The notes below the pieces were generated by a model. That model saw only the letters and a list, made by a program, of their open reading frames with translations. It was not told the DNA's origin and ran no database searches. The position numbers and the translations under genes were made by a program. A stretch of 64,000 nucleotides of DNA. Source: Arthrobacter sp. P2b (GTDB lineage: Bacteria > Actinomycetota > Actinomycetes > Actinomycetales > Micrococcaceae). The DNA lies in contig NZ_FVZL01000005.1 in the NCBI RefSeq assembly GCF_900168295.1, forward strand, positions 186,001 to 250,000, written 5' to 3'. Below, piece after piece: positions 24,820 through 33,360 of this stretch (positions are counted from its first letter, which is position 1; every line of letters starts with the position of its first letter).

Positions 24820-26628
24820 GTGCGCGAATTCAGTGTTCCGCCTCTTGTTGTCGTTCCACCGGAAACCAATATCACCGACCTGGTGCTGCGGCAGGCGGAC
24901 AAGGCCAGCAACCCGGCTCTGTTCTCGCGGCTGGACGCAAACGGCGCCTGGCAGGACGTTTCTGCCACCGAATTCCTTGCTGATGTCAAAGCCCTGGCAA
25001 AAGGCCTCATCGCCAGCGGCGTCGGTGCCGGCGACCGCGTGGGCATCATGTCCCGTACGCGCTACGAATGGGCGTTGGTGGACTTCGCCATCTGGTTCGC
25101 CGGCGGCGTCTCGGTTCCCATCTACGAAACCTCTTCGCCCTCGCAGGTGGCCTGGAATCTTGGCGATTCAGGCGCCGTTGCCGCCTTCGGCGAGGCAGCC
25201 CACCACGAAAATGTCATCCGGCAGGCCGTGACGGCCGAAGGACTCACGGCACTCCAGCATGTCTGGCAGTTGGAGGGCGGCGGACTTGACGCCCTCCGGG
25301 AAGCCGGGAGCGGCGTCAGTGATGACGATCTGGAAACCCGCCGCACCTCGGCGAAGCTGGCAGATATCGCCACCATCATCTACACCTCCGGAACCACGGG
25401 CCGGCCCAAGGGCTGCGAACTGACCCACGGCAACTTCGTGGAGCTTTCGGACAATGCACTCGCGATCATCGGCGAAATCGTCCATGAGAACGCCAAGACC
25501 ATCATGTTCCTGCCCCTGGCACATGTCTTCGCCCGGTTCATCTCCGTCCTGGCCATGGCAGCCGGAACCACCGTGGCGCACACGCCTGATATCAAGAACC
25601 TGCTCTCCGACCTGCAGAGCTACGAGCCCACCTTCATCCTTGCCGTGCCGCGGGTGTTCGAGAAGGTGTACAACTCGGCCCTGACCAAAGCCGAGGACGG
25701 CGGCAAGGGCGCCATCTTCCACAAGGCGGCCGATACCGCCATCGCCTTCTCCAAGGCGCGGCAGGCCGGCCACGTGGGGCTGGGACTGAAGCTGCGCCAT
25801 GCCCTGTTCGACAAGCTGGTCTACGGCAAGCTGCGGGCCGCGATGGGCGGCCACGTTGCCCATGCGGTCTCCGGCGGCGGTCCCCTTGGTGAACGGCTGG
25901 GCCACTTTTTCCAGGGCATCGGGCTCCAGGTGCTGGAAGGCTACGGCCTGACCGAAACCACCGCTCCCATCTCGGTCAACACCCCGTCCCGGATCAAGAT
26001 TGGTTCGGTTGGCAAGCCCCTGCCCGGCAATGCCGTCAGGATTGCCGAGGACGGCGAGATCCTGGCCAAGGGCGCGTGCGTCATGCGCGGCTACTACAAG
26101 CGTGAGGACCTGACGGCGGAGACATTCTCCGACGGCTGGTTCCGCACCGGGGATATTGGCCGGCTGGATGACGACGGCTTCCTGTGGATCACCGGCCGCA
26201 AGAAGGAGATCATCGTCACCGCCGGCGGCAAGAACGTGATCCCGGCGCTGCTGGAGGACCAGATCCGTGCCGATGCGCTCGTATCGCAGGTCCTGGTGGT
26301 TGGCGACAACCGGCCGTTCATCGGCGCACTGGTCACGCTGGACCAGGAGGCCCTGCCGGGCTGGCTCCAGCGGCACAACCTGCCGGCCGACACCTCCCTG
26401 GCCGACGCTGCAGCAAACCCGGTGGTCAAGGCAGCAGTGCAGGACCTGATCACTGCCGCCAACAACTCCGTCTCCCAGGCCGAGGCCATCAAGTCGTTCC
26501 GGATCGTGGCGGCCGACTTCACCGAAGCATCCGGGCACCTGACCCCCTCCATGAAGGTGAAGCGCGCCCAGGTGATGAAGGACTTCGAGACCGTCATCGA
26601 GGAGATGTACGGGGCACCCCGCTCCTGA
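24820..26628 (+). CDS. Long-chain fatty acyl-CoA synthetase (AMP-binding)
   Basis: Activates fatty acids to acyl-CoA through an acyl-adenylate. The 602-residue protein has the AMP-binding P-loop YTSGTTGRPKGCELTHGN near residue 190, the LEGYGLTETTAPISVN segment and a C-terminal domain with WFRTGDIGRLDDDGFLW. GRKKEIIVTAGGKNV supplies the hinge. It most resembles the FadD15-type long-chain ligases of actinobacteria. Start is GTG at 24820 with AAAGGAG upstream. A terminator follows directly, so it is a single-gene unit. Confidence 0.94.
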   Translation: MREFSVPPLVVVPPETNITDLVLRQADKASNPALFSRLDANGAWQDVSATEFLADVKALAKGLIASGVGAGDRVGIMSRTRYEWALVDFAIWFAGGVSVPIYETSSPSQVAWNLGDSGAVAAFGEAAHHENVIRQAVTAEGLTALQHVWQLEGGGLDALREAGSGVSDDDLETRRTSAKLADIATIIYTSGTTGRPKGCELTHGNFVELSDNALAIIGEIVHENAKTIMFLPLAHVFARFISVLAMAAGTTVAHTPDIKNLLSDLQSYEPTFILAVPRVFEKVYNSALTKAEDGGKGAIFHKAADTAIAFSKARQAGHVGLGLKLRHALFDKLVYGKLRAAMGGHVAHAVSGGGPLGERLGHFFQGIGLQVLEGYGLTETTAPISVNTPSRIKIGSVGKPLPGNAVRIAEDGEILAKGACVMRGYYKREDLTAETFSDGWFRTGDIGRLDDDGFLWITGRKKEIIVTAGGKNVIPALLEDQIRADALVSQVLVVGDNRPFIGALVTLDQEALPGWLQRHNLPADTSLADAAANPVVKAAVQDLITAANNSVSQAEAIKSFRIVAADFTEASGHLTPSMKVKRAQVMKDFETVIEEMYGAPRS

Positions 26629-26638
26629 TCCCCAAACA

Positions 26639-26672
26639 ATGAAAGGGTCCTCCTGGCGGAGGACCCTTTCAT
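26639..26672. terminator. Bidirectional terminator between acyl-CoA synthetase and pyc
   Basis: A 15-bp stem (26639-26653 with 26658-26672) and 4-base loop, with A/T-rich outer ends on both sides. It lies 10 bp after the synthetase stop and 36 bp after the pyc stop on the other strand, and can serve both convergent genes. Confidence 0.85.
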
Positions 26673-26708
26673 CGTCTTGACTGGTTCATTGTTTTGACTG
26701 GCTTTTGG

Positions 26709-29700
26709 CTATTGCTCCACGACCAGCAGCAGGTCTCCGCCCTGCACCTGCTCCACCGCGGAGATGGCGAGGCGGGAAACCTTGCCGCCCACCGGCGTCG
26801 TGATGGACGCCTCCATCTTCATGGCCTCGATGGTGGCCACCGTGTCGCCGGCGTTGACGGTGTCACCGGTCTTGACGGTGACGGTGACGGCGCCGGCGAA
26901 CGGTGCAGCCACGTGGCCCGGCTGCGCCGGATCTGCCTTCTCTGCGGCCTTGACGTTGCTCACGACGGAACGGTCGCGCACCACCACGGGCCGGGACTGG
27001 CCGTTGAGCGTACACATCACGGTCCGCATGCCCTTTTCGTCCGGCTCGGAGACCGCCTCCAGGGAAGCGATCAGCCGCACGCCGCGCTCCAGCGTGATCT
27101 CGTGCTCCTGGCCCCGCTGGAGCCCGTACAGGTAGTCACGGGTATCCAGAACCGAGATGTTGCCGTAGGTTTCGACACTCTTGAGGTAGTCCTTGGTGGG
27201 GCCCTCGAACAGCAGACGGTTCAGCGTGTGCTGGCGGGTCTTGGAGTCGGACTTCAGCGCAGCGCTGTCTTCGGCGCTGAGCTCGACGTCGCGGACCTTC
27301 ACGCTCCTGCCCTGCAGGGCCTTGGTGCGGAAGGGTTCCGGCCAGCCTCCGGGAGGGTCGCCCAGCTCGCCGGACAGGAACCCGATCACGGAATCGGGGA
27401 TGTCGTAGTTCTGCGGGTTCTCGTTGAAGTCCGCCGGGTCCGCATTCAGGCCCACCAGGTGCAGGGCAAGGTCGCCCACCACCTTGGAGGACGGTGTCAC
27501 CTTCACCAGGCGCCCAAGGATCCGGTCAGCGGCCGTGTACATGTCCTCGATGGCCTCGAAGCGCTCCCCCAGCCCCAGCGCCATGGCCTGCTGGCGCAGG
27601 TTGGACAGCTGGCCGCCCGGGATCTCGTGCTGGTAGACCCGGCCGGTGGGGCCCGGAAGGCCCGACTCGAACGGCGCGTAGACGCGGCGGACAGCCTCCC
27701 AGTACGGTTCCAGCGAACTGACCGCAGCCAGGCTGAGGCCGGTGTCCCGTGGCGTGTGTTCCAGCGCTGCGACCAACGCCGACGCCGAGACCTGGCTGGT
27801 GGTTCCGGCCAGGGAAGCGGAGGCAACATCCACGGCGTCCACACCGGCGTCCACGGCAGCCAGCAAGGTGGCCAGCTGGCCGCCCGCGGTGTCGTGGGTG
27901 TGCAGGTGGACCGGCAGGTCGAAGCGGTCCCGAAGGGCGGCAACGAGCTTGGCTGCGGCAGCGGGCCGCAGCAGGCCTGCCATGTCCTTGATGGCAAGGA
28001 TGTGCGCGCCGGCGTCGACGATCTTCTGCGCGAGCTCGAGGTAGTAGTCCAGCGTGTAGAGCGTCTCGTTGGGGTCCAGCATGTCGCCTGTGTAGCAGAG
28101 CGCCACTTCGGCGACGGCGGTGCCCGTTGCCCGGACGGCGCGGATGGCCGGCGCCATCTGGCTGACATCGTTGAGCGCGTCGAAAATGCGGAAGATATCG
28201 ATGCCGGTCGCGGCGGCCTCATTGACGAAGGCCTCGGTGACCTCTTCCGGGTACGGCGTGTAGCCCACGGTGTTGCGGCCGCGGAGCAGCATTTGCAGGC
28301 ACACGTTCGGAAGTGCGGTGCGCAGCGCCGCCAAGCGGTCCCACGGGTCTTCGCCCAGGAAGCGCAGCGCGACGTCGTAGGTGGCGCCGCCCCATGCCTC
28401 GACGGACAAGAGTTCCGGCAGGAGCGCGGTGACGGCAGGGCCCGCGGCCACAAGGTCGCGGGTACGGACACGGGTGGCCAGGAGCGACTGGTGCGCGTCC
28501 CGGAAAGTGGTGTCGGTTACCGCGACGGCGTTCTGCTCACGAAGAGCCCTGGCGAAGCCTTCGGGCCCCAGCTCCAGGAGCCGCTGCCGGGAGCCGGGGG
28601 CGGCCTGCTTGCCCTTGACGGACGGAAGCTTGTCTGCGGGGTTGGAGTGGACCGTCAGTTCCCCGTTGGGTTTGTTGACGGTGACCTCGGCCAGCCAGGT
28701 GAGGAGCTTGGTACCGCGGTCCGCGGAAACCCTCGCCTTCAGCAGCTGCGGGCGTTCGTCGATGAAGTTGGTGGCGACGTCGCCTGCGATGAAATCGGCA
28801 TCGTCAAGCACCGCCTGCAGGAAGGAGATGTTGGTGGAGACACCGCGGATACGGAACTCTGCAAGGGCGCGGCGTGCCCGTGCCACGGCTGCCGGGTAGT
28901 CCCGGCCGCGGCAGGTCAGCTTGACCAGCATGGAGTCGAAGTGGGGGCTGATCTCGGCACCCGAGTAAACCGTGCCGCCGTCGAGCCTTACGCCCGCACC
29001 GCCGGCGGACCGGTACCCGGTGATCTTTCCAACGTCGGGGCGGAAGCCGTTCGCGGGGTCCTCGGTGGTGATGCGGCTCTGCAGCGCGGCGCCGCGCAGC
29101 TTGACCGTGTCCTGGGAGAGGCCAAGGTCCGCCAGCGTTTCACCGGCGGCGATCCTCATCTGTGCCTGCACCAGGTCAACGTCCGTAACTTCTTCGGTGA
29201 CGGTGTGCTCCACCTGGATGCGCGGGTTCATTTCGATGAACACGTGCTGGCCTGCCCGCTCGCCCACGGTATCAACGAGGAACTCGACGGTGCCCGCGTT
29301 AACGTAGTTCAGCGCCTGGGCAAACTTAACGGCGTCCCGGTAGAGGGCCTGCCGGATGTTCTCGTCCAGGTTAGGGGCGGGGGCGATCTCGATGACCTTC
29401 TGGTGCCGCCGCTGGATGGAGCAGTCCCGCTCGAACAGGTGCATGACGTTGCCCTCGGCGTCGGCCAGGATCTGCACCTCGATGTGGCGGGGGCGCAGGA
29501 CAGCCTGCTCCAGGAACATGGTGGGATCGCCAAACGCAGCATCCGCTTCACGCATGGCGGACTTCAGTGCCTCGGGGAGCGCTTCGCGGGTATCAACCCG
29601 GCGCATGCCGCGGCCGCCGCCGCCAGCCACTGCCTTGGCGAAAATGGGGAAACCGATCTCGTCCGCCGCTGCCAGCAGCTCGTCGAGGTCCTTCGACGGC

Positions 29701-30107
29701 GCACTGGACTTCAGGACGGGAACACCCGCGTCACGGGCAGCCTTAAGGGCCGCCACCTTGTTGCCGGCAAGCTCCAGCACCTCAGCAGGCGGGCCGACGA
29801 AGGTGATGCCGGCTTCCTTGGCCGCACGTGCCAGATCGGGGTTTTCCGAAAGGAAACCGTAGCCGGGGTAGATGGCGTCCGCGCCGGACTCCTTGGCCAC
29901 GCGGATCACCTCGGCAACGTCCAGGTATGCCCGGACGGGATGCCCTTCCTCGCCAATCAGGTAGGCCTCGTCCGCCTTCTGGCGGTGGATCGAGTTCCTG
30001 TCCTCATTTGGAAAAACGGCAACGGTCTTGGCGCCCAGCTCGTAGCCGGCGCGGAAGGCCCTGATCGCGATTTCGCCGCGGTTGGCCACCAGAACTTTGG
30101 AAAACAT
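26709..30107 (-). CDS. pyc: Pyruvate carboxylase
   Basis: Biotin-dependent anaplerotic enzyme making oxaloacetate from pyruvate and bicarbonate. All domains lie in one 1132-residue chain. First is a biotin carboxylase (start SKVLVANRGEIAIRAFRAG, ATP-grasp glycine loop AVAGGGGRGMRR, EMNPRIQVEHTVTEE). The carboxyltransferase follows (DTTFRDAHQSLLATRVRT, IKDMAGLLRP, HTHDTAGGQ). The C-terminal biotinyl domain has its lysine in EAMKMEA. The start has GGAGAAGT upstream. A palindrome overlaps the predicted -35. The gene is monocistronic. Confidence 0.97.
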   Translation of the reverse strand: MFSKVLVANRGEIAIRAFRAGYELGAKTVAVFPNEDRNSIHRQKADEAYLIGEEGHPVRAYLDVAEVIRVAKESGADAIYPGYGFLSENPDLARAAKEAGITFVGPPAEVLELAGNKVAALKAARDAGVPVLKSSAPSKDLDELLAAADEIGFPIFAKAVAGGGGRGMRRVDTREALPEALKSAMREADAAFGDPTMFLEQAVLRPRHIEVQILADAEGNVMHLFERDCSIQRRHQKVIEIAPAPNLDENIRQALYRDAVKFAQALNYVNAGTVEFLVDTVGERAGQHVFIEMNPRIQVEHTVTEEVTDVDLVQAQMRIAAGETLADLGLSQDTVKLRGAALQSRITTEDPANGFRPDVGKITGYRSAGGAGVRLDGGTVYSGAEISPHFDSMLVKLTCRGRDYPAAVARARRALAEFRIRGVSTNISFLQAVLDDADFIAGDVATNFIDERPQLLKARVSADRGTKLLTWLAEVTVNKPNGELTVHSNPADKLPSVKGKQAAPGSRQRLLELGPEGFARALREQNAVAVTDTTFRDAHQSLLATRVRTRDLVAAGPAVTALLPELLSVEAWGGATYDVALRFLGEDPWDRLAALRTALPNVCLQMLLRGRNTVGYTPYPEEVTEAFVNEAAATGIDIFRIFDALNDVSQMAPAIRAVRATGTAVAEVALCYTGDMLDPNETLYTLDYYLELAQKIVDAGAHILAIKDMAGLLRPAAAAKLVAALRDRFDLPVHLHTHDTAGGQLATLLAAVDAGVDAVDVASASLAGTTSQVSASALVAALEHTPRDTGLSLAAVSSLEPYWEAVRRVYAPFESGLPGPTGRVYQHEIPGGQLSNLRQQAMALGLGERFEAIEDMYTAADRILGRLVKVTPSSKVVGDLALHLVGLNADPADFNENPQNYDIPDSVIGFLSGELGDPPGGWPEPFRTKALQGRSVKVRDVELSAEDSAALKSDSKTRQHTLNRLLFEGPTKDYLKSVETYGNISVLDTRDYLYGLQRGQEHEITLERGVRLIASLEAVSEPDEKGMRTVMCTLNGQSRPVVVRDRSVVSNVKAAEKADPAQPGHVAAPFAGAVTVTVKTGDTVNAGDTVATIEAMKMEASITTPVGGKVSRLAISAVEQVQGGDLLLVVEQ

Positions 30108-30150
30108 ACTTCTCCTGCATCATTGCGGGTGGATCGGTGAGTGGTCACAG

Positions 30151-30179
30151 TGTCTAGGACCTCCAAGGACAAACACAAA
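30151..30179 (-). promoter_or_regulatory. Predicted pyc promoter
   Basis: On the minus strand TTTGTG (30174-30179) and TAGACA (30151-30156) are separated by 17 bp, about 45 bp upstream of the pyc ATG. The match to consensus is moderate. The -35 is one half of the palindrome at 30174-30187. Confidence 0.4.
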
Positions 30180-30187
30180 TCTTTGTG
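30174..30187. promoter_or_regulatory. Palindrome CACAAA-N2-TTTGTG upstream of pyc
   Basis: CACAAA (30174-30179) and TTTGTG (30182-30187) are perfect inverted 6-mers. The site lies in the roughly 300 bp divergent region between pyc and the ParA-like gene (30108-30408), which holds no other structure I can support. Overlap with the predicted pyc -35 suggests repressor control of anaplerosis. The regulator is not identifiable from sequence. Confidence 0.45.
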
Positions 30188-30408
30188 GCCACCATCACAG
30201 ATTTCCCCGTCATGTCCCGATCGCTTTCCCCAGGCCCGGCGGAAAGCGCCCCGGCAGCACAGCCGATGCCATGCCGACTCCCCGTAAAGCAGGATTCGCC
30301 GACGCATCCACATATGATGAGTAGGGCGGCAGGACCGTCCGGCTTCGGCTCTGCCGGAGCAAACATTACTCCCAACACGGCATCCGGCGTTAGGTTTTGG
30401 TCTCTCAA

Positions 30409-31227
30409 GTGCAAGTAGTCAGCATCAGCAGCCTTAAGGGTGGAGTCGGCAAGACTTCCGTCACCACAGGATTGGCGTCTGCGGCGCTGGCCGCGGGCGT
30501 CCGCACACTGGTGGTGGACCTCGACCCCCATGCGGACGCAACCACCGCCCTCGGCGTCCAGCCGGGCGACCAGCTGGACATCGGCAGGATGCTGAAAAGC
30601 CCCCGCCGCGCCAAGCTGGCCGACAACGTGGTAGGCAGCAGCTGGACAGCGCGGGCCCACACCAACGGTTCCGGACCCGCCGTCCTGGACGTCGCCGTCG
30701 GCTCCGCCTACACGGGAATCTACGACCGCCCCGACCTCGGCCGCCGTGACCTGCGGCGCCTCTCCACCGTCCTGGCGGGTGCCGACAATTACGACCTTGT
30801 CCTGATCGACTGCCCGCCGTCGCTCAACGGGCTGACCCGGATGGCGTGGTCCGCCAGCGACAAAGTGGCGCTCGTGGCCGAGCCGGGGCTCTTCTCCGTG
30901 GCCGGAACGGAACGCACCATGCGCGCCATACAGCTGTTCCGCCAGGAGTTCGCCCCCAACCTCTCCCCTGCCGGCATCGTGGCCAACCGGGTCCGGACGG
31001 GTTCCTCCGAGCACACGTACCGGCTCGCCGAGATGGAGTCCATGTTTGGCGAACTCCTCCTGAGCCCCCGCATCCCGGAGCAGGCGAACTGGCAGCAGAT
31101 CCAGGGCGCTGCCCATCCGGTGCACCATTGGCCGGGCGACTCCGCCAAGTCTGCGGCGGCACTCTTTGACGAGCTGCTGGCGAACATGATGTCCGTGGGC
31201 AGCGGGCTGCGCAGCCGCACGCGGTAG
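30409..31227 (+). CDS. Orphan ParA/MinD-like P-loop ATPase
   Basis: A 272-residue deviant-Walker ATPase. Walker A is SLKGGVGKTSVTTGLA, with a second conserved segment LVVDLDPHADATTALG and Walker B LVLIDCPPSLNG. No parB or scp gene is adjacent, so chromosome partition is not implied; many such orphans position other cargo in the cell. It differs from the ParA at 43352-44251 of the scp operon. The GTG at 30409 puts the P-loop about ten residues from the N-terminus; a TTG at 30397 is in frame. A strong terminator follows. Confidence 0.87.
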   Translation: MQVVSISSLKGGVGKTSVTTGLASAALAAGVRTLVVDLDPHADATTALGVQPGDQLDIGRMLKSPRRAKLADNVVGSSWTARAHTNGSGPAVLDVAVGSAYTGIYDRPDLGRRDLRRLSTVLAGADNYDLVLIDCPPSLNGLTRMAWSASDKVALVAEPGLFSVAGTERTMRAIQLFRQEFAPNLSPAGIVANRVRTGSSEHTYRLAEMESMFGELLLSPRIPEQANWQQIQGAAHPVHHWPGDSAKSAAALFDELLANMMSVGSGLRSRTR

Positions 31228-31243
31228 GAATTCCAGACTTAAC

Positions 31244-31281
31244 GGCAGAAGCCGCCCTCCGGAGGGAGAGCGGCTTCTGCC
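31244..31281. terminator. Bidirectional terminator between the ParA-like and MerR genes
   Basis: A 12-bp stem GGCAGAAGCCGC (31244-31255) pairs with 31270-31281. The 14-base loop can itself fold (CCTCCGGAGG). It lies between convergent genes, 16 bp after the ParA-like stop and 10 bp from the MerR stop on the other strand. Confidence 0.8.
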
Positions 31282-31291
31282 ATATATACGG

Positions 31292-31885
31292 TCAGCTGAT
31301 CTTGCGTGCTGCCCGCCGCTTGCTCAATTCGTCGTCCGGAAAGGACTGCTCCGCGGCGTGTTCGCTGGGCAGTGAGGCGAGGCTGCCTTCAACTTCGCGC
31401 CACACCCGGCCCACGGCGATGCCGAAGACTCCTTGTCCGCCCTGGACGAGGTCGATGACCTCATCGGCCGAGGTGCACTCGTAGACACTTGCGCCGTCGC
31501 TCATCAGGGTGATCTGCGCGAGGTCCTCCACACCGCGTTCGCGCAGGTGCTCAACGGCCGTGCGGATCTGCTGAAGGGAAACGCCGGTGTCCAGGAGGCG
31601 CTTGACCACCTTGAGGACAAGGATGTCGCGGAAGCCGTACAGCCGCTGCGATCCGGAACCGGCGGCGCCGCGCACAGCGGGTTCCACGAGTCCGGTACGT
31701 GCCCAGTAGTCCAGCTGCCGGTAGGTGATGCCTGCCGCCTTGCAGGCAGTGGGTCCGCGGTAGCCGGCGTCCTCATCCAGTACCGGGAGGTCCTCGGTAA
31801 ACAGGAGGCCCTGGGCACCACTCGCGGGCACAGCAACACCAGCCGTGGGCTGTTTAAGCCCGCCTGCTTCGCCTTTGGGACTCAC
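31292..31885 (-). CDS. MerR-family transcriptional regulator (Rv1830-like)
   Basis: DNA-binding regulator of 197 residues. The MerR HTH starts around TACKAAGITYRQLDYWARTG, with wing residues RLYGFRDILVLKVVKRLLD and an effector or dimer region rich in charged residues. The GTG at 31885 follows AAGGAGG at six bases, so I prefer it to the longer frame reaching 32005. It closes the conserved block gcvH-garA-ftsR-DUF151-merR. In mycobacteria this family member is linked to growth and antibiotic tolerance, but its targets here are unknown. Confidence 0.87.
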   Translation of the reverse strand: MSPKGEAGGLKQPTAGVAVPASGAQGLLFTEDLPVLDEDAGYRGPTACKAAGITYRQLDYWARTGLVEPAVRGAAGSGSQRLYGFRDILVLKVVKRLLDTGVSLQQIRTAVEHLRERGVEDLAQITLMSDGASVYECTSADEVIDLVQGGQGVFGIAVGRVWREVEGSLASLPSEHAAEQSFPDDELSKRRAARKIS

Positions 31886-32023
31886 CTGGATCCTCCTTGT
31901 CGTACGCTCCCGGGGAACACCTGCAGCAGCCTTGGCATGAAGACCATGCATGTAATTTTCGCGGGGCGCACTTTCCAGTGTGACTTGCGCGGCTGCCGTA
32001 AGCAATGGGAACTTGATACTTCG

Positions 32024-32052
32024 ACGTTAGGCCCGGCAGGTCCCAAGGTCAA
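32024..32052 (-). promoter_or_regulatory. Predicted promoter of the merR gene
   Basis: On the minus strand TTGACC (32047-32052) and TAACGT (32024-32029) have a 17-bp spacer, close to consensus. The GTG at 31885 is about 130 nt downstream, so the transcript would have a long leader. This suggests the gene can be expressed separately from the upstream DUF151 gene. Confidence 0.5.
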
Positions 32053-32096
32053 AGACCCCGGGGCCTTTGGCAGGGCGTGTCGAAACTTTCATCCTC

Positions 32097-32114
32097 AACT
32101 TTAACCTTAACGTG
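32097..32114. repeat. Three tandem 6-bp AAC repeats upstream of the merR promoter
   Basis: AACTTT, AACCTT and AACGTG follow each other without gaps, 45 bp upstream of the predicted -35 and only 3 bp past the DUF151 stop. An AT-rich block here stands out in GC-rich surroundings and could be an activator site or UP-like element for the merR promoter. Confidence 0.3.
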
Positions 32115-32117
32115 ACC

Positions 32118-32621
32118 TCAGCCGTCGAAGTCCTCGGGCTCCACGTCGTCCAGGAACTCGCGGAAGCGGCGCAGCTCGCGCTCTTCGTCCACCGTGGGGC
32201 CCGGCTCGGTGTCCTCACCCTCGTCGTGCTCGGTGATCCGCACCCCGGCCTCTTCCATCACTGAATCGGCGCACCAGATCCGGCACTTCGCGCGGAGGGC
32301 TATCGCCAGCGCATCGGAAGCCCTGGAGCTCACGGTGGTGCCGTTTTCAAACTGCAGCTGCCCATAAAAGATGTTGTCTTCGACAGCCACGATGTTGACG
32401 CTGACCACGGAGTGGCCCAAGGATTCCACCACATCCACCAGGAGGTCATGGGTCATGGGGCGGGGCGGGACAACGCCCTGCTGCGCCAGCGCAATGGCGC
32501 TGGCTTCCGGAGTGCCGATCCAAATGGGGACATGGCGTTCCCCGTGCATCTCCCGCAGCAGGACCAGCGGCTGGTTGGAAGGCAGTTCGATCCGAACGCC
32601 TACAATCTCGACTTCAATCAT
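32118..32621 (-). CDS. Bifunctional nuclease (DUF151) family protein
   Basis: A 167-residue DUF151/BFN domain protein. Family segments are VPIWIGTPEASAIALAQQG, RPMTHDLLVDV and the SRASDALAIALRAK stretch. Plant members have DNase and RNase activity; the bacterial role is unclear. The C-terminal 40 residues are strongly acidic. The ATG overlaps the ftsR stop by one base (TGATG), so the two are translationally linked. It belongs to the conserved gcvH-garA-ftsR block. Confidence 0.9.
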   Translation of the reverse strand: MIEVEIVGVRIELPSNQPLVLLREMHGERHVPIWIGTPEASAIALAQQGVVPPRPMTHDLLVDVVESLGHSVVSVNIVAVEDNIFYGQLQFENGTTVSSRASDALAIALRAKCRIWCADSVMEEAGVRITEHDEGEDTEPGPTVDEERELRRFREFLDDVEPEDFDG

Positions 32622-33343
32622 CAGATGTCCATGCGTGAGATGTGGTCCTGCACCAGAGCCCGGTGCAGGGTGAGGCAGAGGTCGCTGATTTCACGGGCGG
32701 CCTCGGCGGCCCGTGCCTGGGAGGCAGAGTCCTTGCGGGAAGCAAGCGGAGCCACCGCGCGTTCCACCAGGCCGAATTCCCGTTCCGCCGCGGCCTGGAA
32801 GGGGCGCAAGTGGCGGGGTTCCAGCCCATGGCCCTCAAGCTGTACACAGGCGCGCGCCACCTGGAGGGCATGTTCGTCGAACTGGCCGTTGCTGTGGCTG
32901 ATCAGTCCGAAGTCCAGGAGCGCCTGCAGCAGGGGCACACTGGCGCCGGACTCCGTGCGCAGCTGCTCCTCCGTGAGCCTGCGCCCGCGGTTCTGCAGCT
33001 CGGCCGCCAGTTCGTCGGAGACGATGCGCGGGGACACCACGACGCCGGGCGGAAGGTTCTCCGGCCGCTCTCCCCTGTCGATGGCGTCAAGGTAGTCCTT
33101 GATGACTTTCAGGGGGAGGTACTGGTCCCGCTGCAGGGCCAGCACGAAACGCAGCCGTTCCACGTCGCCGTCGGAATACTGCCGGTAACCCGCAGGCGTA
33201 CGCCGCGGGTTAATCAGCCCCTTTTCCTCGAGGAAGCGGATCTTGGACGCAGTCATGCCCGGGAAGTCGCCGCTGAGCTGCGCGAGGACTTCGCCGATGT
33301 TGAGGACCTGCGGTCCCCGGCGTTCCGGTTGTGCCATTGCCAC
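32621..33343 (-). CDS. ftsR: MerR-family cell division regulator FtsR (Rv1828-like)
   Basis: A 240-residue MerR-like regulator. The HTH is MTASKIRFLEEKGLINPRRT followed by the wing GYRQYSDGDVERLRFVLAL. The C-terminal part is a helical domain different from classic metal-sensing MerR proteins. The Corynebacterium glutamicum homologue FtsR activates ftsZ, and a similar role is inferred here. The GTG start at 33343 or the ATG at 33337 are both possible. It lies 17 bp downstream of garA. Confidence 0.88.
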   Translation of the reverse strand: MAMAQPERRGPQVLNIGEVLAQLSGDFPGMTASKIRFLEEKGLINPRRTPAGYRQYSDGDVERLRFVLALQRDQYLPLKVIKDYLDAIDRGERPENLPPGVVVSPRIVSDELAAELQNRGRRLTEEQLRTESGASVPLLQALLDFGLISHSNGQFDEHALQVARACVQLEGHGLEPRHLRPFQAAAEREFGLVERAVAPLASRKDSASQARAAEAAREISDLCLTLHRALVQDHISRMDI

Positions 33344-33360
33344 AGGCAGCGGTCCCCGGT

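Noticed and set aside
26694..30140. Very long open frame (1148 codons) on the plus strand opposite pyc
   Set aside because: It mirrors the pyruvate carboxylase gene. Long antisense frames are expected from GC-rich third positions; the translation has no known motif and there is no ribosome-binding site.
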